64,000 nucleotides of DNA, taken from assembly GCA_022605405.1 (NCBI GenBank), contig JABYQQ010000001.1:3596001-3660000 (forward strand), given 5' to 3'. Both the position numbers and the translations under genes were made by a program. The stretch comes from Earliella scabrosa. Lineage: Eukaryota; Basidiomycota; Agaricomycetes; Polyporales; Polyporaceae. The number at the start of each line of letters is the position of its first letter. Within the stretch, counting starts at the first letter, position 1. Of this stretch, positions 1 to 11,832 are shown piece after piece. The notes under the pieces were generated by a model that was given only the letters and a program-made list of their open reading frames with translations, was not told the DNA's origin and searched no databases.

Positions 1-3000
1 CTAGTGCTGGTACTTGCTCAGCTCATGTCATCTGTGGTGAGCCAGTCAGCAGAGTCTGTATTTCTTTCCCATGGGATTGAAGCATTGTTGGGTGCTTGCC
101 TGCAAGCCCTGTCCTATAAAAAATGATTGATTCGTAAACTTATTAATCATAAGATTCAACATTCTACTCTATCAAAACCAAGTAAATGCAGCCCAAGCGG
201 ACCAGAACTGCAATACTAGAAACCTGTCTGGCACAGCCAGTCTGCTGGGAGTGCCCCCAGGCTAGTGAGAGCTCCACAAGAGCAAGGTGGCTCCAGGGCA
301 GAGAGATCATTGAGCAGCTCCAGGGCTAGTAGATTGTCAACTATCTCTTTAATTGTGGAAGGGTCCTGTACACACACATAGGAGGACAACAGTCAATGTT
401 AATAATGAGAGGATGGATGAACAATGGCAGCACATGTGGCATGCCCAAAGCAGAATTGTCTGTAGTCACAATGCAACAGGTGGGGGTGAATGTCAAAGAT
501 CAACAATCAAAGTCGTAAGACAGAAGCATGGTCGGCAATGAATTGGTGATTTTCTGGTAACAGCTTGGGTGAGATGGTGGCTGGACATGAGATAAGCAAC
601 GCATGGATAATGAGCGTGCAATTTTTTGGTCTATATAACAGACACGAGCAAGGTTGAAAGAGGAGGTAGGATCTGGTCAGGATGGCTGCAACCCTTGTGG
701 AGATAGAGAGCATTGCTTAGAAGATGCAGAGAGATCACCAGATGGTGCCACACCAGTGGGCGTGGTACGCTGGCTAGAGTTGAGAAGACCTTCCATGGGA
801 GAGCAGAGATGGGGATACAGTAGCCAGTTCTCTTTCTTATAGGTCAACACGCAAGACATCAGTCACGATCACCAGACTGGTACCACTGTAGTCAATCAAC
901 ATGCTGTCTTCACATGGATCACTGTTATTCCCCCACACATCAGCCAAAGGTCTAAAGAACACGGTAAACCCGGGCATTGGTACATAGACAAAAGGATAAT
1001 CACCAGACTTCCATTCAGGGACCCCATGCAACAAGTCATGACCATAAGATGACAATGTCTCCAGGCTGGAGATGGATCTCAAGACCCAGTTTGGGGAATC
1101 AGAAGCATGTGTTGGTGAAGTTACCAAAGTAAACAATGCACACCCAAGCCCAATGTGGTCATGATGGTCAGGAGACCAACTGAACATTGACCTCCTGCCC
1201 TTCCCAAAGATTGCACTGGTCAGGGGCAGCAAAAGCAACTTGGGACTTGTAGTTGGACAGCTGGTGGTTGTACACCCATCTCAGGAGCCCGAACTGCAAT
1301 AAATTGATGCAGGCCAAAGTGGTTGTGCAATAGTTGTTGAGAAGCCCAAGGTTGGCAAAGAGCTGCATTGCTCCTTTAAAGAACTTGCTAGTCTTGCATA
1401 TATTGGAGGCGACAATAGGCGGATCCTTCTGCCCTCATACAAGCTAAGAATCGGAGAGCGCAAGGGGTGTTGGCGACTCACAGAGCATCCTATCACATGC
1501 CACAATGAGGCGACACAAGTGCGTCCAGACAAGTCGCCGCCTGGTTTGTAGCAATTGGGGAAGTCATTAGACCTCTTGGTGTCTAGAGTGGTGGAGTGAC
1601 CCCAGTGTTCAGTTAGAAAGGTGAGTATCCATTCATGTTGTGGGCACATTGTTTTATGAGAGTTGTCGTCAAAATGAGAGTTGTTGTTAAAGTATTCCTT
1701 GCAACCCCAATTGCTTGATTGATCTGAAGCAGTCCATTATGCTGTTGGGCATGGGTATTGCACAGTTTGAATCAGTGGTGAAAGGGCTTCTCGTCATCTA
1801 TCAAATGTTCAAAGCTGAGATAGCTCGTACTGTACGGGCAACAAATTATGTCCATGCATCAGCAAAATCTCCTCTTTCTTGAATCTACTTAGTGGTCTTA
1901 TCATCTTATATAAGACCATAAGTATACTAAGTAGACTAAGTAGAGGACCCGGCTTATTTACTTAATGCCGTAGACTGACTGATTGTCTTGTATAAGACAG
2001 TAAGGCAGTCTAAGACCAATAAGTAGATTAAGCCGGGTGTTCCAAGACAAATATGTAGAATTAAGTAGAGGCGAGATTTTGCTGATGTGGCAAACTTGTC
2101 GGGATAGTGAAGATCTGGTGCTGTACTCTGCAAACAGAATCTTGACATTCCGCAAAGACACTGGAAAAGAAGAGGCCATCGACTTAGTGGGTGTGATTGA
2201 TCCACTGAACATCTTACATCCCTTGCTCCATGGAGAAGTTCATTTGCAAGATAACATCGTGGAGTATCAGGAGCAATGCCTTCAGAGTGACAGCACCAAG
2301 TCAGTTCACCATGTCTTGGGTTTATTTTGGGCTGATGCTGACCACAAATAGGACATATGTATGTATCACCTCTGATCGGCTCCCATTGACAGGGTTGGTA
2401 GAACGTCAGGTTGGTTTTGCAGCTGTGCATCTCGGTCATCAAGAGTATGCATTCTTGTCAAAATCGCGAGCCGTGTGTTTGTTGGAGCATCAAGTGGAAC
2501 TGGTATGTCATGACATATTGTGCTGCATATTGGTTGTGTTAATGCTCTGATAGGACTACAATGCCCATATAATCTGCACGCTCATGGCCAAATCGGCTTC
2601 ACCTCTCAAAAAAGTCAAACATAAAGTCAGATATAGCAAGAAAAGTGACAAGAGGGCACACTCACGTGTGGTTGCACTTGGTGACAACTCTTCGGTGACT
2701 AGCAAGGCCATGTCAGAAATTCTATGAAGTGCATGCAGTCAATGACCAGTCCAATGTGTGCATGCATGATATGGGGTAGATAGTCTGCAATACAATTGGT
2801 CATACTCTACGATGTAACAGCCTCTGATATTTACATACCAAGTGTTCTATTATGATTGCATCAAAGACAATGATGTCTTTGATGTCTGCAAAACTCGTTG
2901 GCTAATGTGTCATAAACCTTCATGAAAGCTTCAACAACCTGCTCAGGTGATGCCTTATTGTCTTTCAATTATCCACACACTACTAAATCTTTCAGTGATC

Positions 3001-3712
3001 CCAACGAGTTCAGAGCCACCACGCATTTGAGCCACCACACGTTCCACCTCCTTGACCGATGGAGCAGACACTTTGCTGGCATATATGAGATTGGCTGTCA
3101 AAAAGTAGGCTACCAACTTTCCAATATGTGGTAGGTGGTGCACGTTAGATCAACCTTCACAAACATTGTCGCATGTTGTCATTTGCAACCATTCAAAGCA
3201 TGTTGTGATAGAGATCTGCCTTGGGGCATGAGAGACTAAGAGTTCGCACTACTTTGACTCTGCCATGAAGTAGGGTTCCACTTGAGATACAACCTGTGTG
3301 CATTGTACCTGTGGAGTTCCATAGCATGCAATGTTGACAATCCAACAGGCTGACTGCATGGATCCATCGTATTACGATTGATGAGAGAATCAAAGAAATC
3401 GTCCTTTAAGGGCGACATTCTCCGCCAAAACGTGTGACAGAAAGTTGTGCCCATGGGAATAATATTTGATCTCCGATTCCCAGAGTAAGAGCAGAGTAAG
3501 TGCTGATATAAGCATTCATAACAAAGTTTCTTACTGAGCCAACCCTAGACTGGGGTTGGCTGAGCCGCACGGGAGCCTGCTAGACGCCCACAGCACTGCC
3601 ACCATGGCTGGCTTGGTTTATGTTCTATGCATTACACACTACTAGTAGTTAACTAGTAATTGAAGCTATAACTGGGCTTGTATACTCTATAAATCCAAAT
3701 TAAGCGCCCAAA

Positions 3713-3777
3713 CGGCCGAAAATCCTTCTGCCAGCCTTGGTTGAAGCAAGGCTGGCAAAACTTCGGATTTTCTGCCG
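3713..3777. repeat. 65-bp imperfect hairpin
   Basis: An inner perfect 11-bp stem (TGCCAGCCTTG at 3729-3739 with CAAGGCTGGCA at 3747-3757) sits inside outer arms CGGCCGAAAATCC and GGATTTTCTGCCG. A related arrangement (AAGCGCC, then CGGCC and GAAAATCC, then a short hairpin) occurs near 17470-17530, which suggests a degenerate dispersed element rather than a terminator. Confidence 0.5.
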
Positions 3778-3849
3778 ATGGTGCTCAACAGTTCCTGGTC
3801 ACATGACTTCTGACAATCTCAGATTGTAGCCATAAATTGTGCGAACCAA

Positions 3850-4036
3850 ATGATATATAATACTATATGTTTTTAATGAAAACTGTATGTGTTAAAGTCG
3901 AAATATAATTGCCTAAATTGGGAAGGATGGGCTGTTTTTTGCATTTCATGGGCACTCGGTGGGCACAGTCATAAGTATTGACTTGAATGTATATCTCTGT
4001 CAGTTTCTAATTAATCAATAAAGTATTATATACCAT
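3850..4036. repeat. Copy of a short palindromic dispersed repeat
   Basis: It begins ATGATATATAATAC and ends with the near-inverse TATTATATACCATT. The internal segment around 3899-3942 resembles 4811-4855 and 12106-12148: a motif near AAATAAACTTGCC, then ATGGGCTGT. It is probably a small MITE family; no clean target duplication was found. Confidence 0.4.
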
Positions 4037-4756
4037 TGAAACCAGAAAAATCAGCTCTGTTCAATGAGACTGCTTTGGAGACATTCTGGATACAACTGAG
4101 CCAAATATTTACTGTTAACTAAGTAACATTCTGTTATACCTATAAGATGCACATCTATAGATAAATTACAGTGTGTAGTATGGTGAGTTATCTTATAAAT
4201 ATACTCCCACTCATCAATCGTATCCTGCCAGACATGGCCTACTTCTCAACAAGTCTACAAGATTTGATGAACTGATCTCATGCTTCCATGGTAAAAAAAG
4301 CAGATGGCGTCAGTTTGGAGTTTTGCAGATTCAAAAAGTGCAAGACGACACAGTATTCAACTGGCAAATGCCCCAGGCTTATCGGAGTCATCTGGATGAA
4401 ATGGTCCAGGACTACAGAAGAGTTATCAGAAGGGTGCTAGTTTGTGGGAGGGACAATTATTATTGATGAGTTTATAAAGAAATCATTTTTATGGGCCAAG
4501 CTTCACAGCTAAACAATGCTTTGACCCCATGAGAATAAATTTCAGACTCTGGTTACTCTTTGACTACTGATGACATAAGCTGGGTAAGTACCAGCACTCA
4601 TAAGTCCAACCCTACCATAGGGTTTGTGCACAGCTTTTGGTTACTCTCTCTTGCTGTGTGTTTAGATATCGTATAGTGATTGTCTTTCGTACATTGAGTG
4701 TTCATGATCCATATGAATGATTAGTAAGCAGTGGCATGTTGTAGCCACTAAGTGTG

Positions 4757-4860
4757 GCATTTCATTAATATGACACACTGTATGTTTCAACTCAAACTGA
4801 GCATACTAGAAGCAAAATAAACTTGCCCAAATTAGAAAAGATGAGCTGTCTTTTGACATT
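4757..4860. repeat. Second copy of the short palindromic dispersed repeat (one arm)
   Basis: The segment CAAAATAAACTTGCCCAAAT followed by GATGAGCTGTC matches the arms at 3899-3942 and 12106-12148. Only one arm is clear, so this is a truncated or decayed copy. Confidence 0.35.
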
Positions 4861-5165
4861 GGTATGGACACTAATAGTGTCACAGGGTGTAGCCTGCACA
4901 AAAAATACTGCAGCACACTGTTAAATGTGAATGTTGAAGGAGGTGACACTAATACCAAATCATAAGCATTGATGTTGCCCACTATAAAGGCTTGGAAATT
5001 GATAGCAACCATATTGACTGACTATTAATTATTGCCACTATCCATAGTGATGCTTAGAGACAACACTGATCATGATGACATAATCATAGCATCTGCATTT
5101 CTGAGTGAATAGAGAAGATTGAACTTTGAATAAATACAGAAAGAACACAGCGACATTATGAGCAT

Positions 5166-5612
5166 TGTCACGAACGGTCCCTCAGCGCCTAGGGAAGCGC
5201 CCAACTAACCACCGTTCACAACCGTTCACTGTTTCCATTGTCCGATATCTCCATTGTACTTCCAGATTCCAGAGCCCCTTTTGTTTCTTCTCCTTTGTTC
5301 CAGACACAATTGTTGTCATACCATTGTATCTCCTCCATTGTTCCGTCACTCTATTGTTCTATTGTTCTCCAAGTGCTATTGTTCTAACCGTAGATATAAA
5401 CCCTAGCACTTGCTACCTGGAGACCTCAGTTTCGACCTCTTGTCTCCAGGTAAGCCTCACTTGTATTTCACTTGTAGATACTTCGCTCAATACAACTTGT
5501 CTCCAGCCCTGCGTGTTGAGCCTTGCTCCACTCTCGCTGCACAAGCACTCGTTGGACACCCTCGCTCGCCTCGTCGTTCCCTCCTCGTCTTGCTTGACCC
5601 CAGGTCGCGACA
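5166..5612 (+). repeat. 5' LTR of the gypsy element
   Basis: It starts TGTCACGAAC and ends GTCGCGACA. A TATA-like box, GATATAAACCC, lies near 5394-5404 and is the likely U3 promoter, about 210 bp before the LTR end. Against the 3' LTR I count ten differences, all transitions, eight of them in the last 80 bp. No standard tRNA primer-binding site was recognised immediately downstream. Confidence 0.95.
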
Positions 5613-6690
5613 TTAGGTCAAAACTCCTTGCGAGCGCCAGCGTGTAAACTCATACTCCCTCTGAGGTAACGCGCGCCCTACAATACATACCACGGTCTCT
5701 AGTAACTAGCATTGTGAACTTTTTGTGCTCGAGAGGCATCCGGGTTTTCAAGTATCCCTCAACCAGGCCACGCACTTGCGCCCACCAGCTGTTGTATCCG
5801 GGGTGCTTAACACCTTAGGAACAGAGGACAACCATGTGGACCCTCCTTACCTACCTTCTTTACTCTGCTAGTTTCTCGTACGATACTCGGGCGTGCACAC
5901 CTTTCTTCCCCTCTCTCACTTTATTGTGGCTTGCCGGGGACTCCTCCACGTGTATCACCCAGGGGAGCAGCGCGACGTTCACTGGTCCAGCGCGGAAAGG
6001 ACCTTTAAAGTCTGTGGCAATCAACCATGCCCGAACCGCGGCAAGGCAGCACCCCAACAGACCCTCGCAGAACACGACCTCGAGAGGTGCACCGAGCAGA
6101 ACGCTGTTGTGCACCAGCACCGGCCATGCCCCGATTTCGTCGACCCGCACTCTGTGACGTGCCTTCGCGCAAACCCTTTGCGCGACCTTCCTGCGGACGG
6201 CAGCCGTGCCCCACCAGCCTTCCGACTGCGCGCGACTCTACCACACGAAAACACACGCAACTTCGAAGCCCCTTCATTTCCCCGACGGTCTGGTCGGAAC
6301 CCCTCAATGCGAGGGACGAGGTGGTCTCGGACACACGTTCCACGAGCCAAGGATGCGGAAGAACATCGCGCGCGAGGGTCGCGAGCACGGCATTCGACTG
6401 AGTCATGTGAAGCTGGCCACTCACGAGCCTGCAAGCTATCGTGACGGACGGACGAGACCTAGGAGCGCAAGGACGCGATCATGCGGGAGGACGTGCCAAG
6501 GATCGAGGACACAGCCACCGTTCGGTAGCCTCGAGGCTGATTCATCGAGAGGCGAGATCACGATCAAAGGCCGTGTTTGAGGGTGATGGGACGGGGATGT
6601 GGTGAAGGCACGCGCAGATGGAAGAGGATCAGGCGGATGGTGTGGGCGGTGGAAGAGTTGATACGAGAAGTTTTTCGGTTCACCTGTGGT
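5613..6690 (+). pseudogene. Leader and possible gag remnant of the gypsy element
   Basis: This GC-rich stretch should contain gag. The best frame starts with ATG at 6027 (MPEPRQGSTPTDPRRTRPRE) and runs 124 codons, rich in Arg, Pro and Ser, but shows no capsid pattern and no CCHC zinc knuckle. Other frames overlap it at similar length, as expected for non-selected GC-rich sequence. Gag is therefore either very diverged or lost. Confidence 0.35.
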
Positions 6691-6786
6691 CACCACTTTT
6701 TTAAAAAATCCCTGGACGTTTGTGCTAGTACGTCGTTTTGAGTGTCTAGACCATTTACAGAGTCTGTATTTGAAGGTGCAGGACCT

Positions 6787-7070
6787 TTAAATACAGAGTT
6801 CATCTGCTCTGTAATAACTGTTCTGGACAATCAAATACAGAGTGTGGACTCTGTAATTGATATCCAGGACATTGAAATACAGAGTGCGGACCCTGTAATT
6901 GATGTCTTGGACAATTAAATACAGAGTGCAGACCCTGTAATTGATACCCAGCACATTCAAATACAGAGTGTGGACTCTGTAATTGATACCCAGCACATTC
7001 AAATACAGAGTGTGGACTCTGTAATTGATACCCAGCACATTCAAATACAGAGTCTGGCCTGTGTTATTGA
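6787..7070. repeat. 42-bp minisatellite with a hairpin in each unit
   Basis: About six to seven units near AATTGATACCCAGCACATTC then AAATACAGAGTGTGGACTCTGT. The last three are nearly identical and the first ones diverged. Each unit holds TACAGAGT-GTGG-ACTCTGTA, an 8-bp stem with a 4-base loop. Because 42 is divisible by three, the minus strand stays open and would encode 14-residue repeats (LYLNVLGINYRVHT), probably fortuitous. Flanking segments GTCACCACTTTTTTAAAAAA (from about 6690) and TTTTTAAAATGCGGAC (to about 7097) are loosely inverted, so the array may be the core of a small inserted element that replaced gag-protease sequence. Confidence 0.85.
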
Positions 7071-7139
7071 TGTCTGGGGCATTTTTAAAATGCGGACCCC
7101 TTGACATATGATGACATAGATGATTATATAATGGAATGG

Positions 7140-10100
7140 GCGCCTTTTCGACGCCCAAATGCGGTGCCTGACCCTCTTACTCGCAGCAGCTGGCAGAGCA
7201 GGAGTACCAGAAGAAGGAAGTGCGTCCGGTGGAACAGATTGTGCCTGAACGGTATCACCAGTATCTACGCGTGTTTTCCAAAGACGCATCGGAACGGCTC
7301 CCTGAGCATGGACCGTACGATCACGTGATTGAACTGGTACCAGAGGCCAAGATGTTCCATCCACGAGTGTACCCCCTCTCCCCCAATGAGCAGGTAGAAC
7401 CTGGCTAAAGGCTACATTAGCGAGTCGAAGTCGCCCATTTCATCGCCCTTCTTCTTCATCAAAAAGAAGAACAGTAGTCTGCGACCCGTACAGGACTACC
7501 GTCGGCTCAACGAGATCACCGTGAAGAATCGGTATCCGATTACTCTCGTCTCCGAGCTGGTGGATCGACTTAAACAGGCCAAGGTCTTCACTAAGTTGGA
7601 CATTCATTGGGGGTACAACAACATCCGGATTAAGACGGGAAATGAGTGGAAAGCTGCATTCGTCACGAACCGAGGGCTCTTTGAGCCAAACGTGATGTTC
7701 TTTGGGTTGACCAACTCGCCTAGCACCTTCTCGGCTTTCATGAACGATATCTTTAAGGACCTCATTGTGGAAGGAAAGATCACAATCTACTTAGACGACA
7801 TCCTGATCTTCTCCAACGACCTTGAGACACATCGCGCCGTTACCCGCAAAGTCCTGAAGAGATTGGCAGAGCATGACCTGTTCTGCAAGCCCGAGAAATG
7901 CGAGTTTGAAGTCCCCAAGGTTGAGTACCTCGGTGTCCTCGTGTCCCACAACCGTGTCAAGATGGATCCTGTCAAAGTAAAGGGTATTCAGGAGTGGCCT
8001 ACTCCCCGCAATGCGTCTGATGTCCGGAAGTTCCAGGGATTTGCGAATTTCTACCGCAGATTCATCCAGGACTTCAGTCGCATTTGCAAACCCTTGGATC
8101 GTCTCACCGGCAAAGTGCCCTGGCAATGGGGACAGGACGAACAGGAGGCTTTCGACGAGCTGAAATGCCGCTTTGTTCAGAATCTGGTGCTGTGCATGTA
8201 CGATTCGAACAAAGACACACACATCGAGGTGGATGCCTCGGGATATGCAACCGGTGGAGTACTTGCACAGTTACAGGACGATGGCAAATGACACCCGGTC
8301 GCCTTTCACTCTGAGTCGATGAGTGAGGCAGAGCGCAACTATGAGATCTACGATAAAGAGATGCTTGCAATAATACGGGCCTTAGAGGCCTGGCGCCACT
8401 ACCTGGAAGGATTACCACGGTGTTTCGAGATTCAGTCAGACCACAAGAATCTCGAATATTGGCGCACCGCACAACATCTCACTCGTAGACAGGCGCGATG
8501 GGCACTTTACCTGTCTAGGTTTGACTTCAAGATCACGCACAAACCAGGCACATCCAATGGACGTGCAGATGCACTCTCCAGGCATCCTGATCACCAGAAG
8601 GATGATGCCAATGACAACCTAGACCAGATAGTGCTACGACCGGAACAGTTCAGGCTACTGGCAGCTCGTAGAGGACACAACACGGTAGTGGCAGACAAAG
8701 CCCTGCTAAAGTGTATTCGCACTTGCTCCGAACGGGAGCAGGAGGTAGCAGAAGCTCTACAGAAAGTGGAGAAACTAGGACCAGCGCAGCTCCAGAGTGA
8801 CCTTGTTGATTGGAATGTCGAGCAAGGCCTCATCCTCTACCGAGGAAAGGTCTACATACCAAAAGACGAGGCACTCCACACTGAGATTGTCCGACTTCAC
8901 CACGACCTACCTCCTGCAGGACACCCAGGGCAGTGGAAGACGCTTGAGTTGGTATTGCGCAATTATTGGTGGCCAGGAATGGGCAAATTCATTAAGGAGT
9001 ACGTGGGGATGTGCGACACTTGTCGGCGCACTAAACCCGTACGGAGTCGACCTCAAGGTCTTCTCAAACCCAACGAAATCCCTGAAAGGCCTGGACAGAT
9101 TGTCACTTGTGACTACATCGTCGGCCTTCCTGAGATTGATGGCCACAATGTGATCCAACTCATGGCAGACAGACACGGAAAACTGGTGCACTTGGTACCC
9201 TGCAGCGATGAGATTGATGCGGGAGGGGCAGCAGACGTCTTCATTCGGGAGTACTTAGGGAATAGCAAGGGTTTGGAAAACCCTGAGGGTTTGCAAGGGT
9301 ATGGACCAAGGGTAAGGGTAAGGGTTGACTTCTCAAGACCCTTGTCAAACCCTTGACCCTTGCCAAGGGTTGAAGGGTTTGATCAATGTGTGTATATGGA
9401 CCCTATACACTGCAGTAAGTCAGACTGTGTAGTCAGCTAATCACAGTTAGTTTTGAATCATAGTATCAATGTGGGTCTAGAAAGCTTTATACACACTGAA
9501 GAGCACTTGTTCAGACATTGCCAAGGCTATATGACCTTCTTTTACATGAAAACCCTCAAGGGTTGTGAAGGGTTTCACTGAAGGGTAAGGGTAAGGGTCA
9601 GGAAATCTGGACTCTTGGTCAAACCCTTGACCCTTGTCAAGGGTAAGGGTTTTGGAGGGTAAGGGTAAGGGTGAGTGTGACAATACCCAAGGGTCACCCT
9701 TGCTATTCCCTAGGAGTACTTCCGCCTGCATGGACTGCCCCGGAAGATCATCTCCAACCGGGGACCACAGTTCGCTGCAGACCTATTCCGTGCCATTCTG
9801 AAGGGCTTAGGCATTGAGAGTGCCCTGTCCACTGCGTACCATCCCCAGACTGACAGACAGTCGGAGCGGTTCAATCAGGAAGTAGAGGTGTACTTGCGAG
9901 CGTTCTGCAGTCAGCAACGAGATGACTGGGTGAAATGGCTCCCCATTGCAGAGTATGCACTCAATGCCAGAGTTCACTCGTCAACGGGTTACTCCCCCTT
10001 CTTCCTGATGTACGGATACGAACCGCAATTTCTGATACCTGCCAACCTGGACACACAAGTACCTGCAGCCAACAAGCGACTCGCAGAGCTTGCCAAGCGA

Positions 10101-10656
10101 GGATGCCACGGCTGCATTGACACTGGCAGCAGAGCGTATGAAGGAGTACTTTGACCGTCACGTACAGGACACCCCGATGTTCACACCTGGACAGAAAGTG
10201 TGGCTGGACACACGCAACTTGAGATTCTCAGACATCCCTAAAAAGCTCGCCGACAAGTTTGCAGGCCCGTACCCCGTCGTACAATGTGTCGGCGAACTAG
10301 CATACGAACTCAAGTTGCCCCACACCATGAAGATTCATCTGGTGTTTCATGTCTCACTCCTTCACGCACACAAGCAGAGTACGCTGCCAGGGCATGTCCC
10401 TCCTGAATCCGCTCCAATTGAAGTCGAAGGCGAGGAAGAGCACGAAGTGGAGGAAATTCGTAACTCGCGCCGATGGGGCAGGTGGCACAAGCTGCAGTAC
10501 TTAGTCCAATGGAAGGGATGGGGTCCAGAGAACGACTCTTGGGAAGATGCGGCGGATGTCGAACATGCATCTGAACTAGTAGAGACGTTCCATGACAGAC
10601 ATCCGGACGCTGATGGACCTCACAAACCCTACACGCCCAAGAAGCATCGCTCATGA
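7140..10656 (+). pseudogene. Gypsy pol: RT, RNase H, integrase and chromodomain, disrupted
   Basis: The 5' part (about 7157-7408) reads in one frame to SPNEQVEPG then a stop. The RT continues in another frame from about 7405 (SKSPISSPFFFIKKK, RPVQDYRRLN, IYLDDILIF with the YLDD-type catalytic aspartates), so there is a frameshift near 7400. At 8289-8291 a TGA interrupts DDGK-HPVAF, where the family normally has Trp; the same frame then continues through RNase H (KEMLAIIRALEAW) and the integrase HHCC and core regions. A 457-bp MITE splits the integrase at 9256-9712. Another one-base frameshift lies near 10100. The C-terminus (VEEIRNSRRWGR...LQYLVQWKGWGPENDSWE) is a chromodomain, which in this clade targets integration to modified chromatin. 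Confidence 0.92.
9256..9712. mobile_element. hAT-type MITE with AAGGGT hexamer arrays (copy 1)
   Basis: Terminal inverted repeats TAGGGAATAGCAAGGGT and ACCCTTGCTATTCCCTA are flanked by an exact 8-bp duplication GGAGTACT (9248-9255 and 9713-9720). An 8-bp duplication with TA..TA ends is the hAT superfamily pattern. The subterminal regions are packed with AAGGGT on both strands (about 23 by hand count), including GGGTAAGGGTAAGGG runs; the middle 200 bp is unique. No transposase is encoded, so it must be mobilised in trans. Conceptual removal with one duplication restores the integrase frame (FIREY then FRLHG). Confidence 0.93.
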
Positions 10657-10682
10657 GGACATGAGCCTTAGGAGGGGGGTAC

Positions 10683-11129
10683 TGTCACGAACAGTCCCTC
10701 AGCGCCTAGGGAAGCACCCAACTAACCACCGTTCACAACCGTTCACTGTTTCCATTGTCCGATATCTCCATTGTACTTCCAGATTCCAGAGCCCCTTTTG
10801 TTTCTTCTCCTTTGTTCCAGACACAATTGTTGTCATACCATTGTATCTCCTCCATTGTTCCGTCACTCTATTGTTCTATTGTTCTCCAAGTGCTATTGTT
10901 CTAACCGTAGATATAAACCCTAGCACTTGCTACCTGGAGACCTCAGTTTCGACCTCTTGTCTCCAGGTAAGCCTCACTTGTATTTCACTTGTAGATACTT
11001 CGCTCAATACAACTTGTCTCCAGCCCTGCGTGTTGAGCCTTGCTCCACTCTCGCTGCACAAGCACTCGTCGAATGCCCTCACTCGCCTCGTTGTTCCCTC
11101 CTCGTCTCGCTTGACCCCAGGTCGCAACA
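10683..11129 (+). repeat. 3' LTR of the gypsy element
   Basis: It is 447 bp, starts TGTCACGAAC and ends GTCGCAACA. The polypurine tract ends three bases upstream. Its TATA-like box is near 10911-10921. Confidence 0.95.
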
Positions 11130-11832
11130 TCAACTGTTTTGGATGATTTTGGTACTGTTTGAAAGCCACGCGCAAGGGCTACAAGGTTTTGGTGCTTGCT
11201 AGGCGCCTAAAACCCATGCTATTCTCTAGTGCAGCGCTGATCAATTGTGATGAGTACCATGAGGCTTCTGAAACTATCAATGCTGAGATTGATGCAAGTA
11301 TTGCTGAGCTGAATGGTGAGGTCAAAGCTATGCAAGCCTCTGATTCTCACCAGCAGTCTGCCAGTGCAGCATCAATCTCATTATTATTTTGTGTTGCCTC
11401 TTGAGAAAATATTCCTGCTGCAACTTCACAGAGCACTCAGCGTTGGGAGTTTGAAAATGATGATACTTAGACAATGGAATTTCTTACTCCAGAGTCCACA
11501 CTCATTTCCAAAGCCCCTCCTTTGCATACAGTATCAATCTAGTTGATATAACCCATATTATGTGTCCGATCAATCTCTGCAACCAATTCGCATCTCCTGG
11601 CATCCGGATCAGCTGCATGTTCTTTTTTGTCATCCAGCCCTATGTTTTGTTCCCTCTGTTTTCCTCTTCCTTGGCTCTGCCATGAGAGCTCATGAATTCA
11701 GCTCCGGCAGTCCATCTGTCAATGTCTATGACAGCATTGTAGAGGATGATGCAACATGGAACCCAGCGAACAGCATGGCCATGAGCAGCCAGACTGTTCA
11801 CATTGATGTGAAGACCATGCAACAATTGCCAG
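11130..11832. other. Region between the gypsy element and MITE 3, no supported gene
   Basis: A plus-strand frame from ATG at 11159 (81 codons, acidic and Ser/Ala-rich C-terminus) is open but resembles nothing I recognise and has no plausible splice partner. It may be a fragment of the sequence into which the retrotransposon inserted. Confidence 0.4.

Larger units (their letters stand above)
1..5165. other. AT-rich repeat-derived region without an intact gene
   Basis: No open reading frame here has a recognisable domain, codon pattern or plausible intron structure. Short frames near 2037-2550 (both strands) read like decayed transposon coding sequence, but I cannot name a family. The stretch contains several hairpins and short palindromic repeats, listed separately. 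Segment 3370-3560 is a diverged inverted copy of 17755-17945: both encode a peptide like PLK(D/N)DFF.(S/T)LINRN, on the minus strand here and the plus strand there. The region directly abuts the 5' LTR of the gypsy element and is probably an older layer of insertions. Confidence 0.55.
5166..11129 (+). mobile_element. Ty3/gypsy chromovirus-type LTR retrotransposon, full length but defective
   Basis: Two 447-bp LTRs in direct orientation bound the element, with TG..CA ends. The polymerase order inside is reverse transcriptase, RNase H, integrase, chromodomain, which is the Ty3/gypsy chromoviral order. A polypurine run AGGAGGGGGG at 10670-10679 lies just upstream of the 3' LTR, as expected for plus-strand priming. 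The five bases outside each LTR differ (AGCAT and TCAAC), so no target-site duplication is visible; recombination between copies or decay could explain this. No gag or protease is recognisable. Coding capacity is broken by two frameshifts, a nonsense codon and a MITE, and a minisatellite sits in the 5' part. The ten LTR differences I count (about 2 percent) imply fairly recent insertion. Confidence 0.95.

Noticed and set aside
5166..5647. Ser/Leu/Cys-rich frames of 160-184 codons in both LTRs
   Set aside because: They lie entirely or mostly in the LTR, appear in both copies simply because the LTR is duplicated, and have no recognisable domain.
6787..7070. CRISPR-like array
   Set aside because: There are no unique spacers: units are contiguous tandem copies, and the host is a eukaryote.
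6787..7158. Minus-strand repeat protein of 14-residue units
   Set aside because: It exists only because the 42-bp minisatellite unit is divisible by three; it lies antisense inside a retrotransposon without start context or domain.
9540..9690. Interstitial telomere repeat
   Set aside because: The repeat is GGGTAA, not a rotation of TTAGGG, and it is contained exactly within MITE ends with an 8-bp duplication.
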